A stretch of 64,000 bases of DNA from Erodium maritimum. Lineage: Eukaryota > Streptophyta > Magnoliopsida > Geraniales > Geraniaceae. The DNA is taken from positions 49,621,825-49,685,824 of the forward strand of contig OY997591.1 in NCBI GenBank assembly GCA_963921825.1, read 5' to 3'. Of this stretch, positions 53,546 to 64,000 are shown one piece after another. Positions within the stretch are counted from its first letter, which is position 1; each line of letters begins with the position of its first letter. The notes beneath the pieces were generated by a model. The model saw only the letters and a program-made list of their open reading frames with translations, ran no database searches and was not told the DNA's origin. The translations under genes were made by a program, and so were the position numbers.

Positions 53546-56147
53546 TGTCACGCCCCAAATTCAGTAGAATCGAACCCGGAACGCGAACATTTAGGACAAT
53601 AAAAAAATTTCAAACATTTTAAATAAAACGCTTTAAAACCACCATTTAGTTAATCAAAATAATAATTCACAACTCAAAAGTACGTCCCAACAAGCGGACA
53701 AAATACAAGGCGTACGTCGCTAGACTCAAAAAAGAAACCCGGACTCCCGCTCCTAGCTCTTCAAGCTTCGAGAGCTCACCTAGTCCGTCCCGCGACCAGT
53801 ACCTGTAGGAAAAGCAGCTAGGGGTGAGCGTTCGCTCACTACCACGGATAACAGAGACTACGGCATACTAGCAGACATTGCCGGTAACACCAACAACAAA
53901 CTCAACACCGGGGATTACTATCCCCCAACTCAAGTAACCCGACTGACACACAATTGTTACTTTCCCCAACCGACTCAACACTCAGAACGTATTGTAGACC
54001 CGACACAACGATTACGACTTCCTCCAAAGACACGAAAGATAACCACGCAACACCCAAGATCGCAAAGGATCGCACACCAAACAAGATTGCAAAGGATCGC
54101 ACTCCAGCTGTTCAGTCCCCACACAACTTTTCCCGACACGACGGTCGGATCAGACGGTCGACCTGTCGCACTTTTCCCAACACGACAGTTGGATCAGGCG
54201 GTCGACCTGTCGCACTTTTCCCGACACGCAGTCGGATCAGGCTATCGACCTGTCACACCCCAACCTCAGGCAACCACAATCACAATCACAATCAAAGTCC
54301 AACAAACAGCAACAACACCGGTTTAACACTCCACAGGCACTCATGGCCACCCAAGACACCAACAGTAAAAACACGGGTTCAACAACCCCACGGGCACTCA
54401 TGGCCACCCAAGACACAAACTAAACAATCAACCTCCGGGCATAACCAAATGCCTCCAGTAATTCTAATATCGATAAGTTCATTGCCCCTACGACACTACT
54501 AAGTGTCACATGCATTTCTATTGTTCGATACCTTCCCGTATCATACGACACCACCCGGTGTCGCCTGCCTTTCTATTGTTCGATAAACTTATTTAACCTA
54601 CGACACCCAAGTGTCACATGCATTTCTACTGTTAACTTTCCCTAGTCAGGGCCGAGATCCGGCTACTTTTCCCTACCTCGTATGCTTTCCCCAAAAGCTC
54701 ACAACCAAGCTCCGGCGTGATCACGATCACTCGCCTAGCTTTCCCTTTCCTCTGTCGGTGGCACGATCTAATAAGAACACAATTTAAAACACTTTTAAGC
54801 TTGCAGGCATAAACTGAATTTTAATAAACTTGATGCCCAAATGTAACCCCGACAATTTCGATCACTCCCAAACTTCCCAATTACTCGACATTGTCGATAA
54901 TGGACCCGGAAAGGCCCGTTTCACTCGACCCGGCGAATCTGCCCGGGATTGGAAAACGTCCTTCCGGGGCTCCGAAAATTCCCGTTTTCGTTTCCACGAT
55001 CTTAGAATAATTCAAGGGTTCCTAAGCACTCGACGGAATCACTTTCCGACTTCTGAGTAATTTAATTCGCGTTTAAAGTTTCTAAACCCGTCATTTACAA
55101 CTTTTAAAATTTAATTCCAAATTTCGATCCGGGTGTGGATTAACGACTTGGGGAACGTCCTAAACCACCCGAACACGAAAACCCGATACCCGAGCATGTG
55201 GGCCCCACCCAGCCATCCTTGGCCGTGGGTGGCTAGGGCCGGTTTTTGGGCCGGTTCACCATGGTGGTGGCCGGTCCTAGCTCCGGCCAGCCACCACCCG
55301 TCCGGCCAGCCACCATACACGGTGACCGGAGCTCCCCCGAGCCTCCGGTCACCGGAAAACGTTCCTCCTTCGCTCCAAAACGTCTCCAACGAACCCCACA
55401 CCTCAACTCATCCAAAAACCACTAGTTTTAACCCAAACCCTAAACTTTAAACTTAACAAAACGAAAAGCGGATAGTTGCTCACCGTAGATAATGGCGATG
55501 GGAACTCGGTTCTTCTATCGTTGAGACGATCCACCGGTCGGATGATCGAGAAATGGCAAAACCCTAGAAACTCCTTCTCTTTTTCTCTCCTCCTTCTCTC
55601 TTCTTTCTCTTTCTAAAACTCTACTTTTTTCTCTTTTTGAAACCCTTGGCCGAACCCCCCCTTTAGGTATAGTCTTCTTGTTTTGTCCCCAAAACCTAAC
55701 ACCACCACATATTTGACATGTGGCAAGTGGGTCCCACACCTTTTGGAAAATATCTTCTAGATATTTTTCAGTCAGATTCGCGAAATTCGGCTGTTTCGGG
55801 GCCCGAACGGGCACTTTTTCCAAGAAATTACGAAACTTCACGGGCTACAAGGAAACGGCTCAACTAAGACCGCTGTGACGACGGCTAAGCTTTTTGGATC
55901 CAAACGGACCTCGAACAGACCAAAACGTCACTCGGTTGACTTTTCCAGCGAAAAGTCAACATTTCCCAAATTGGTCAGAAAGTTGCCTTGAGTCCCCCGG
56001 AACTCACTTTGGTCGATATCGGGGTCAACTTAAGTCCGATATGACCCTCGGGGTCAAATTTAGGTTCATTTAAGTGTCTGTCCAAATTTTTTAAATTCTA
56101 CTGTTTTTCGACGATTTGACTGGCGTTGACCGGGAGTGGTTATTACA
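53546..56147 (-). mobile_element. 3' LTR (2.6 kb) of the minus-strand Tekay-like element
   Basis: Reads TGTAATAACCACTCCCGGTC to GGGGCGTGACA on the minus strand. It is of the same family as 48183-51455 but shorter, with fewer copies of the internal minisatellite (about 54335-54420). The polypurine tract AAGGGGGGTAGAT lies directly upstream at 56148-56160. Confidence 0.88.
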
Positions 56148-56160
56148 ATCTACCCCCCTT

Positions 56161-59100
56161 AAAGGAATTTCGTCCGTGAAATTTAAAACAGGTGTACCTC
56201 AGGAGTCGAACAACGCGGGGTTCTTCGCGCGAACCTCGTCCTCGCGCTCCCAAGTCGACTCAGCTCCGTGATGCCTCCACTGCACCCGTACTAGGCGGAT
56301 AACCTTGCCACGCAGGACCTGCTCCCGCATGTCCATGATTCGAACCGGCTGCTCCTCATAGGAGACATCGTCAGCCACCTCGATATCTGCCCACTCAATG
56401 ACGTGGGAGGGGTCCGCATTGTACTGCCGCAACTGGGACACGTGGAAGACGTTATGAATTCTCCCAAGTTGCGGTGGTAACGCCAGACGATAGAACACCT
56501 GAAATCCCTCGCCGTACAGATAATACCGCCATCCCTTTAGCGCGAACACGACTACTGCTAGCTCCAAGTCATGGGTAGGAGAGTTGCGCTCGTGTGTCTT
56601 CAACTGCCTGGAGCCATAAGCAACAACTCTACCCAACTGCATCAGTACACAACCCAGTCCCTCCCGGACGCATCACAATAGACCTCATAGCCGACCCCTC
56701 GCTCTGGCACTACCAATACTGGAGCGGTAGTCAGAAGAGTCTTCAACTCCGTGAACGCACGTTCACAATCCTCTGTCCACACAAACCCGACTCCCTTGCG
56801 CGTCAACAGAGTCATCGGCACAGCTAGTCGCGCAAAGTCCTGGACAAACCGCCGATAATAGCCTGCCAACCCCAGAAAGCTACGGATCTCGAAGACACTC
56901 GTGGGCCGTTCCCACTTCGAAACCGCGTCGATCTTTGACGGATCGACCAGTATACCATCACGGGATACGATGTGACCGAGGAATTTTACCTCAGCGAGCC
57001 AGAACTCGCACTTTTCCAGGTTGGCATATAGCTGATGCGTGCGCAGTAGAGTCAGAACAATCCTCAGATGCCCCTCATGTGCCGCCTCATACTGCGAATA
57101 GATCAAGATGTCGTCTACGAATACCACCACAAACTAATCTAAGAACGGCCGGAATATACTGTTCATCAGATCCATGAACGCTGTAGGGGCGTTCGTTAGT
57201 CCAAACGGCATTACTAAGAACTCGTAATGCCCATAGCGTGTCCTGAATGCAGTCTTTGCGACGTCCCCCTCTCGGACTCGCAACTGGTAATATCCGGATC
57301 GTAGATCGATCTTCTAGAAACAAGTTGACCCTCTCAACTGGTCGAACAAGCCATCGATCCTCGGCATCGGGTATCGGTTCTTCACCGTAACCCGGTTCAA
57401 CTTCCGGTAATCTATACACATCCGAAGCTCTCCACTCTTCTTCTTCACGAAGAGTGCTGGTGCTCCCCACGGCGATACGCTCGGACGGATAAATACCTTC
57501 TCCTGAAGCTCCTCGAGCTGACGCTTCAGCTCGGTCAACTCTGCCGGCGCAAACCTGTAAGGCGCCATCGATATCGCTGCCGTTCCCGGCACCAGGTCAA
57601 TCCCGAACTCCACCTCACCAACTGGTGGCTACCCGCTCAACTCCTCAGGAACGACCTCGGGGAACTCACACACCACTCGCGGTAACTCTCGGCTCTACAC
57701 GACCGATACTTCCTCCACTACGGACAACGCCGACATGAGAACCCCACTCTTACTACCCAGAACACACGTCACCTTCGTGTTGCCTTCTAACACTGTCACT
57801 CGTCGCCTGTAGAAGTCGATATTGGCTCGGTACTTCGCCAGCCAATCCATTCCAAAGATCACGTCAAAGGTTGTCATTCCCAGCACGAGAAGGTCACTAG
57901 GGAAAGGACAATCTGCGACTCTAATTTCGTAGGCACGACAGACCCTAGTCAACAATACATCACCCCCAACTGGGGTGTCCATGCACAGGGGTGGACTCAA
58001 CAGCTCTAAACTCAGCCCCAACCTCTCAGCACAACTCAACGAAATAAACGAGTGCGACGCCCCAGTATCAAATAAGAATAACGCTCATAAATGATACAAT
58101 AAACACGTACCCTGAATGGTCTCGCGGTAGGTAGTGGATCCTGGGGCCCGGGAGTCGGTAACTGCGTACACTCTTCCCTGCGACGCTTGCTGCCTCTGAC
58201 CCAGCGCACTAACTGCTGGATACCCAGATCTCTGCTGGTGTCTCGGAACAGGGGCGCTCGTGGATGGCTGTGAGAACCTCGACTGCTGACTCTGACGCGG
58301 GCGACCCCTGGGTGACTGCACTGTATGCGACTGCTGCGGTCGCTGTGCTGACGTTGCCCCAATCGGCTCACGACACCTTGTACTAGTGTGCCCAAACCGG
58401 CCGCACCGGAAACACCTGAGCTCGTCGGCCCTCGGCCCCGAGCCCTGGCCTGTCCGGCTGATCACTGGTAGCGCCGCGAGCCCTCCTCCCATCGGACACT
58501 CTCGATGCATATGGCCTGGCTGCCCACATGTGAAGCATATCGGCTCCCTCTCTGAAGGGATTGGCCCCATTGATGCCACCGACCCCATCTGTCTCGCTCC
58601 GCCCTGATGAGCCTGTGGCCGGAAGAACCCCGTGGTCCTCTGTCTCCTCGAATCTCGGGACTCGGACAGCCCCGCAACACTAGTCGGCCGCTGTCGAACC
58701 TCACGAGTCCTGGCTGCCTCTCGGAGACCCTACTCCACTGTCGCTGCAGTGTCTACGAGCTCTGAGTACTCCCGCAACCTCAGGGCGAGAACTCGATCCT
58801 GAATCACCGGCCTCAGCCCCCCTCGAACCGCATGTAACTGTTCAGCTCTGTCGCCACCATTGCTGGCGCGAATCGGGTCAGGGCCGTGAATCTGGCCTCA
58901 TATTCTGCCACTGACGCCCCGTCCTACTGCAGTTCCAGGAACTGCCGATGTCGGTCCATCCTGGCCGACTCGGGGAAATACTGCACCTGAATGACCGTCT
59001 GGAAGAGACCGTAGTCCCTCAGCTGATGAGGTGCAAAGGACACTCTGTTGCGACCATCCTCGATGCCTGAAGTGTCCAGGTCCCGCGTGACCTGCTCCAG

Positions 59101-59532
59101 CCATCTCTCGGCTAGGTTGGGGTTCGGCTCCCCGAAAAATGTGGGTATGCCCAGCTTCAGAAAGTCCAGCAGTGTCCGGGCCGTATGGCCTTCGGCCTGA
59201 ACGGGCCTCGCTAGAACAGCTGATGTCTCCGGAGCTGGCGATGCCGACTCTCTATTGGCGATGATCGCCACCAAACTCTGCATCGTCCTGATCAGCTCGT
59301 CCAGGGCGGTCGTAGTGGGAGGGTCTGCGACCGGCGGGACGCTGGGCGTGCCCGCAGATGGTCCCGCGTCGCTCCTCATATCCTCTCCGATAGGAGTACC
59401 CTGGGCTTCCGCGTACTCAGCGGGCTCGACGGTGGGCATCCGTCCTGGTGCCCCTGCTGACCGTCCCCTCCTGCCACGCATGGGCGCCCGTCCCCGTGTC
59501 ACGGCTGATCGTCCTCGCCTGCCACGAGCCAT
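56161..59532 (-). mobile_element. Internal coding region of the Tekay-like element (fossil)
   Basis: Order on the minus strand: gag (59532 to ~58085), protease region (~58040-57700), reverse transcriptase (~57610-56650), RNase H part and C-terminal tail (to 56199). The Pol order PR-RT-RH and the chromodomain tail place it among chromoviruses. All frames are broken. Confidence 0.82.
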
Positions 59533-60165
59533 GTGGTCGGTATCCTCTGCACGGATACACGAAAACGTTTAATTTGCGAACTTAAACAACGACGACGTGC
59601 TCTATATATTAGCGTTCACACGGTCTACGTCTATCTCTAGCGTACTCGTTACTAAAATGTCACACCGCTCACGCTATCAATACTTCAATTACTAGAACAC
59701 GTAAGAGAAACCTCAAATAGACCGCACAACGACTCACAGACCAAATCAAGTCACTCAATCACAAGCCAACACGGCCAAACAACATCACACGCCCACCGGG
59801 CCAACCAAAGTCAAAACACGCCCACATGGCCAATCAAAATCAAAACGCGCCCACAGGGCCAATCAATTTTTAAAACTTTCTCCACTTCATTATAAAACCT
59901 CATTTCTTGACATCACGTAGTTACAACCCGGTCCAGGCGTCCCCGAACTACATTGTACCCACTTGATATCAGCACCGTTACGCTTGACTACAGGGGCGCC
60001 CCTGAGTCGGGTCGCGACAGCTTAAAAACGTTTCACGCTCAACACACAAACAGTATGCCAGTAATGACCGTACTGCACATACACACAACAACAACCAAGA
60101 CTCAAGGCACTACGGGTCTACACACGGTTTCCGACTCGCGTATCCAACGCACGACGGGACTTTAA
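59533..60165 (-). other. Leader region of the Tekay-like element
   Basis: Noncoding. 59770-59870 has repeated ACACGCCCAC..GGCCAATCAA units. From about 60160 the base composition turns AT-rich and a 24-base block, TTCATTAATTATTCAAATAT, occurs twice (about 60167 and 60213), which may mark the junction with flanking DNA. Confidence 0.4.
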
Positions 60166-60642
60166 TTTTTCATTAATTATTCAAATATATAAACCCAAGA
60201 CTCAAGAGTAATTTTTTTCATTAATTATTCAAATATATAAGTTATTTCCTCTAAATTAGTTAAAATATATTTTTAATTAGTTAATAATCTATTTTAATAT
60301 GTAAGTTAATTTCATTTAATTAAGGGATATTTACAAATACCTATCCTAATTTATACACAATTTTATCCCGTGAGGACTGCATTTTCAAAATCATACACGT
60401 TTTTCAAATGCCTACATTAATGTTTAAAAACACCTGATACCTATACTAACTTTTACATCTTGTTAGAACGTTAGTTTCTCTATCTAACTCTGCTAGGTTT
60501 TTATTATTCATGTTATTGAAATAACCAATACATAAGGTAGTTTTTTTTTTGCAAGTGGACAATTCGTAAGGTTGTTTTTAGAAATTAACCTTCAATTAAT
60601 TAATTAAAAAACAGAAAAAAAATCAAAATCAGTAGAGGTAAC

Positions 60643-60841
60643 TCGATGTCATAACCTTGACCTTTCGTTTATTACCGAATCATAACCCAAGCAAAGGTTA
60701 GTTCTCATATCATAACGTTGACTGCAACGTTTGTCATTTTCCGTCCTCAAGTTTAACGACCGTTTAGTGAGTAACATGAAAAGTTGATAGGTCAGGGTTA
60801 TGATTTGAATATAAACTAAAGGTCTACGTTATGACATCAAG
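60643..60841. mobile_element. Degenerate foldback MITE
   Basis: CTCGATGTCATAACCTTGAC at 60642 pairs with TCTACGTTATGACATCAA near 60822, and GAATCATAACCC with GGGTTATGATTT inside. About 200 bp. The rest of 60166-62328 is AT-rich with no gene I can support. Confidence 0.6.
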
Positions 60842-62328
60842 TTTTCTCATGCCATTTCAGGAATGTTTTAAAGGCACGTGACAAGCATGTGACTAGTATT
60901 TCGTGGAGTTAGTTACACTTAACAAATTTTGAGGATTAATTTGTCAAAGTTGTTACTATGTAAGAAATTTGATAGGTATGAGTTATGATTTGAGAATTGA
61001 CCGAAGTACAACAAGACTATACATGGTTTTCCCAAATCTATACATGCCTCCTTCGTCTCTTTCCGTCCCATTCCGTATTTTTGCATTCGACCATACCATA
61101 TTTATATGGTACAGACTTCTCCGGACGGCCACACTTACTCCTCTACCACCAAAGATCCTCGTCTCTCTCTCCAAGGGTACTCTTGTCTCTAAAGTTGCAA
61201 AAACACCAGATCTATGAATAGAATACGGTGCACAGTGGCGCGCGAATATGGCCTCAACGATACCATAAGTAGGAGAAGAGGTGCTCAGATCCAGTTGTAG
61301 GTCATACATAAAGAGATAAATGGTGGCGGTTGTGGATGGAGAGCCGACCCCCAGATCTGTGAACAGCCGACGATGGTGAGAAGACATTGTGACGGATTTG
61401 ACGATGGTGGCGAGAACACGCACTGTGTTCTTCCAGCGAGGAGAGAAAGGACAAAGAGCTCCACGTCCGGTGGTTTCTTAGAGAGGCGGTGACGATCGGG
61501 ATTGCTCCGACAACGAGATTGACGACGAACCTAATGAACCCAAGTTGCGTTTTTTTCAATTTCGAATTTTTTTTCAAAATATTTTCCCCATTGTTCTAAA
61601 AGAATTATAATTTTAAGCTTGTGTCTATTAAATTTAACTAAAATCTTACATAAAAGGTTTATGAAAAAATTATTAAGAAAAATGAAATTCTCAAAATTAA
61701 TAAATAGTTTCTGAAAAAATATTAGAAATTGAAAAATAATATCTATAAAATAAATTTAATTAAAAAATAATAATAAAATTTAAAAAATTGGAAGTTTATG
61801 CAAAGAATAATATAAATTAATTAAAAAATTAAGTAACTAATAATAATTAATAAAGAGGTGTATAATAGTCTTTCAACTCATTTCGCAACTTAAACTCAAA
61901 TGTGATTGGACACAATCGTCATTTCATGTATTGTAGTTAGTTCTTTTAATCTATGTTTGTGATCAAAATTTACGGTATCTAGTTCGACACTTTAAACTTT
62001 GTGTAGCTAAATATACTTGACCAATACATAGGATAGTTAACATACTTGATGTTTTCTTACAATTGCTCACACAAATTGGTCATGGACCTTTAATTGCCCT
62101 AATGTTTAAACACGTGTTATGAGCTATCGTTGAATGGATAAATGAATAATTTTTTTATGCTCAATATTCATTTTGAAGAAATTAATGAATGAACATTTTT
62201 TTATTATTACTCAACAAACAAATTATTTTATATAAAATCTTAATAAATAAATAGTTGAAATATATTTTAAATATAGATTGAAAACAGAATAATTTTTTAT
62301 TCTTTAATTTTGTTAAGATAAAAGCATC

Positions 62329-63241
62329 GATCCAAGTGCAGGCGACAACGCGATGGGGTCGTAAAGCTCTACTCTTCGGTCACAGTGGTGGTGGGGGTCG
62401 CGAAGATCCGTTCAGACTGGGTGGGTGCGAATTGGGTCTGCCCCGGTAATACGATAGGAGGCGTGAGAGGGGTCGGAGGTAAGCTTGTGTCTGGCGGAGG
62501 GCGTGGTGGTCGGTCTCTCTTCTTTCTCGACCGAACTTTCGGGTAGATCTCCCCATCTTTGTAATTTTATCTCAAAGTTCAAAGATCAATAAATTCATTG
62601 GTTATCAATAAAACTTAATCAAATTATTTTCTAATTATTAAAATATTCATTAATTCTTTTTAAAAATAATTCTTTTTCAATTTTTTGTTCTTTTTTAATG
62701 TTAATGATTTTCTTTTAATACTAATTATACATTTTTCAACAAATAAGTTAAAAATAAAAATAAAAATAAAAGCTTTATCGACATATAGGGTTCCGCTCCT
62801 CTTGTTCTTCTCGGTCTGTCGCGTCGTCACAATCAGCCCTATCCTCCTTAGGACTATACCATCCATCTTCTCAAAACCACTACTGACCTGCCACAGCCGC
62901 CTTTGTGCCCCACGCCCACCATGACAACTTTCGCCATCTCCCAAACCGACACCATAAAACCTACACAACCCCACATCCACTTGACTCCGTCCTTCCCCCT
63001 AATCAAACCACCGGCTCCATCTAGAGAATTTGTCAAAAAGGTTCGGCCGAGAAAGAAGAGAGACCGACCACCACGCCCTCCGCTAGACACATGTTTCCCT
63101 CCGACCCTTCTCACGCCTCCTGCCGTACTACTAGGGCAGACCCAATCCACACCCACCCAGCCCGAACAGATCTTCGCGACCCAACCACCATCGTGACCGA
63201 AGAGTAGAGCTTCGCGACCCCCGTCGCGTTGCGCCTGGATC
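62329..63241. mobile_element. Large inverted repeat (arms ~210 bp, spacer ~500 bp)
   Basis: The left arm 62329-62541 and right arm 63041-63241 are inverted copies at roughly 80-85 percent by eye, sharing AGCTCTACTCTTCGGTCAC, ATTGGGTCTGCCC, GAGGCGTGAG and GTGGTGGTCGGTCTCTCTTC. The GC-rich arms stand in AT-rich DNA. The spacer has a Pro/Thr-rich chance frame and no known gene. Long arms suggest a MULE-like or foldback transposon, but no target duplication could be fixed. Confidence 0.8.
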
Positions 63242-63405
63242 AGTGCTCAATCAACCAAAACCTAGCCTAAATGGGTAAGAGCCGGACTACAGTCTACAGA
63301 GACTTGAGAGACGAGTTCAGATCGTCATCCTTATGATCCATAGTGTTGAGAGGATCGAAAAACAACATGTACCAAATATCTGCATGTGGGGATGAAGATC
63401 TTTAA

Positions 63406-64000
63406 GAACATCTCCAATGGTTAGACACTGTGCAGTGTCTATGAGCAGTGTCTAACCATTGTTTTTGGCTTCCAGACACTGCTTCCAGACACTGCTCCTC
63501 CAATGGTAGTGTCTATGCAGTGTCAGGAGCAGTGTCAGGAGCAGTGTCTACACAGTTTCAGTAAATTAAAAAAAGCAACCAAATATTTGTGACACTTTTA
63601 ATTAAACCCAAATACGAATTGCATAACTATTTTTTATTACAAACAAAATAGAAATTACATTAACGTTGCTGATTAATATTTAATTGCGGCCGCCATCTCC
63701 AAATTTTGCCCAAATGTGTTCGAGGAGATCATCGTGGAGTTGGTGATGAACATTCCGATCCCGAATCCTTGCTCTATGGCCCAGGATACTATCGTTGGTC
63801 ACCGTTGGGGGTGGTCCTCTACGCACGGTGTGGCCCGGGACAACAAGATCTGCAAGCGGATCAGTGGGCCACGGCCTACGCTCATCCTCAACGATCATGT
63901 TGTGTAGGATCACACAAGAAGTCATGATAACTGCGAGTGATCCCCTATCCCACATTCGACCCGGGCGAGTAACGATGTGAAACCGGGCCTGTAGAACTCC
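63406..64000 (-). mobile_element. Second copy of the 44 kb Harbinger element (runs off the window)
   Basis: Starts GAACATCTCCAATGGTTAGA after TAA (63403-63405), followed by the same AGACAC-rich subterminal block and almost the same sequence as 45640-46223, inverted. The near-identity of the two copies points to recent movement. Confidence 0.9.
63680..64000 (-). CDS. PIF/Harbinger transposase, C-terminal part, open to the window edge
   Basis: Stop TAA at 63680-63682. Reading in from 64000 the frame is GVLQARFHIVTRPGRMWDRG, continues through CVILHNMIVEDERRPWPTDP and ends KFGDGGRN, with no stop in the 106 codons seen. The 44 kb copy has a TGA where this one has Trp in RRPWPTD. The catalytic Asp residues lie beyond the window, so activity cannot be judged. 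The DDE_Tnp_4 nuclease would cut and paste the element at TTA/TAA sites. Confidence 0.85.
   Translation of the reverse strand, partial: GVLQARFHIVTRPGRMWDRGSLAVIMTSCVILHNMIVEDERRPWPTDPLADLVVPGHTVRRGPPPTVTNDSILGHRARIRDRNVHHQLHDDLLEHIWAKFGDGGRN

Larger units (their letters stand above)
53546..60160 (-). mobile_element. Tekay/Del-like Ty3/gypsy element, broken
   Basis: Read on the minus strand: gag with two CCHC knuckles (CFTCGQPGHMHREC and CFRCGRFGHTSTRC), a protease-like part, reverse transcriptase with the FVDDILIYS box, part of RNase H, a chromodomain-like tail ([17 protein letters not shown]), a polypurine tract and the 3' LTR (53546-56147). The 5' LTR and primer site were not found, and I recognise no integrase core. 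The left flank is GAACC; the right limit near 60160 is uncertain. It is broken in at least half a dozen places and cannot be active. Age not measurable without a second LTR. Confidence 0.85.

Noticed and set aside
62854-63196. Pro/Thr-rich and Gly-rich frames in the large inverted repeat
   Set aside because: Low-complexity frames in both orientations, partly within a repeat arm; no domain.

Overview
The window is nuclear DNA of a flowering plant. Its host genes have GT-AG introns, one encodes an RNA polymerase IV/V-type subunit (a plant-only enzyme), another a plant hydroxyproline galactosyltransferase, and the space between them is packed with plant transposons: Tekay/Del-like Ty3/gypsy LTR elements, Mutator-like (MULE) and PIF/Harbinger DNA transposons, a LINE and several foldback MITEs. 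The species cannot be fixed from the sequence.

Five host genes look whole: a six-Agenet-domain protein (10516-13687, +, 3 exons, 473 aa), a PP2C phosphatase (18241-20130, -, 2 exons, 370 aa), NRPD7/NRPE7, the Rpb7-like subunit of Pol IV/V (21729-22262, -, plus a 5'UTR exon), a CAND6/7 seven-transmembrane GOST protein (30901-32214, +, intronless, 437 aa) and GALT3 (33202-36859, -, 7 coding exons, 644 aa). They are unrelated in pathway and are not co-regulated as a unit.

Layout. 1-4176: remnant of a Tekay-like LTR element. 4177-5660: end of a MULE with an intact GRF-zinc-finger/membrane-tail gene. 6897-9377: decayed MULE transposase. 10.5-13.7 kb: Agenet gene. 14.8-17.7 kb: MITE and Harbinger remnants. 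18.2-23.5 kb: PP2C and NRPD7. 24.1-30.6 kb: LINE split by a 4.3 kb solo LTR. 30.9-37.3 kb: CAND and GALT3. 37.7-39.3 kb: Harbinger-type element with a Myb/SANT ORF1 only. 39.3-44.2 kb: mosaic of repeats, an LTR piece and captured fragments of a trehalose-phosphate synthase and an RBOH NADPH oxidase gene. 44.3-46.2 kb: Harbinger with a dead transposase. 46.25-53.34 kb: a MULE delimited by ~255 bp inverted repeats and a perfect 9 bp target duplication; it carries a PB1-like gene with a tandem array of 63-nt exons, an intact antisense GRF gene, no transposase, and a solo LTR in one of its introns. 53.5-60.2 kb: broken Tekay-like element on the minus strand. 60.2-63.3 kb: AT-rich spacer with a foldback and a large inverted repeat. 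63.4 kb to the end: second Harbinger copy, still open as far as seen.

The most unusual item is the transposase-free MULE with its tandemly duplicated micro-exons and its paired GRF/membrane-anchor gene; a second GRF gene of the same design sits at the other MULE end near 5 kb.
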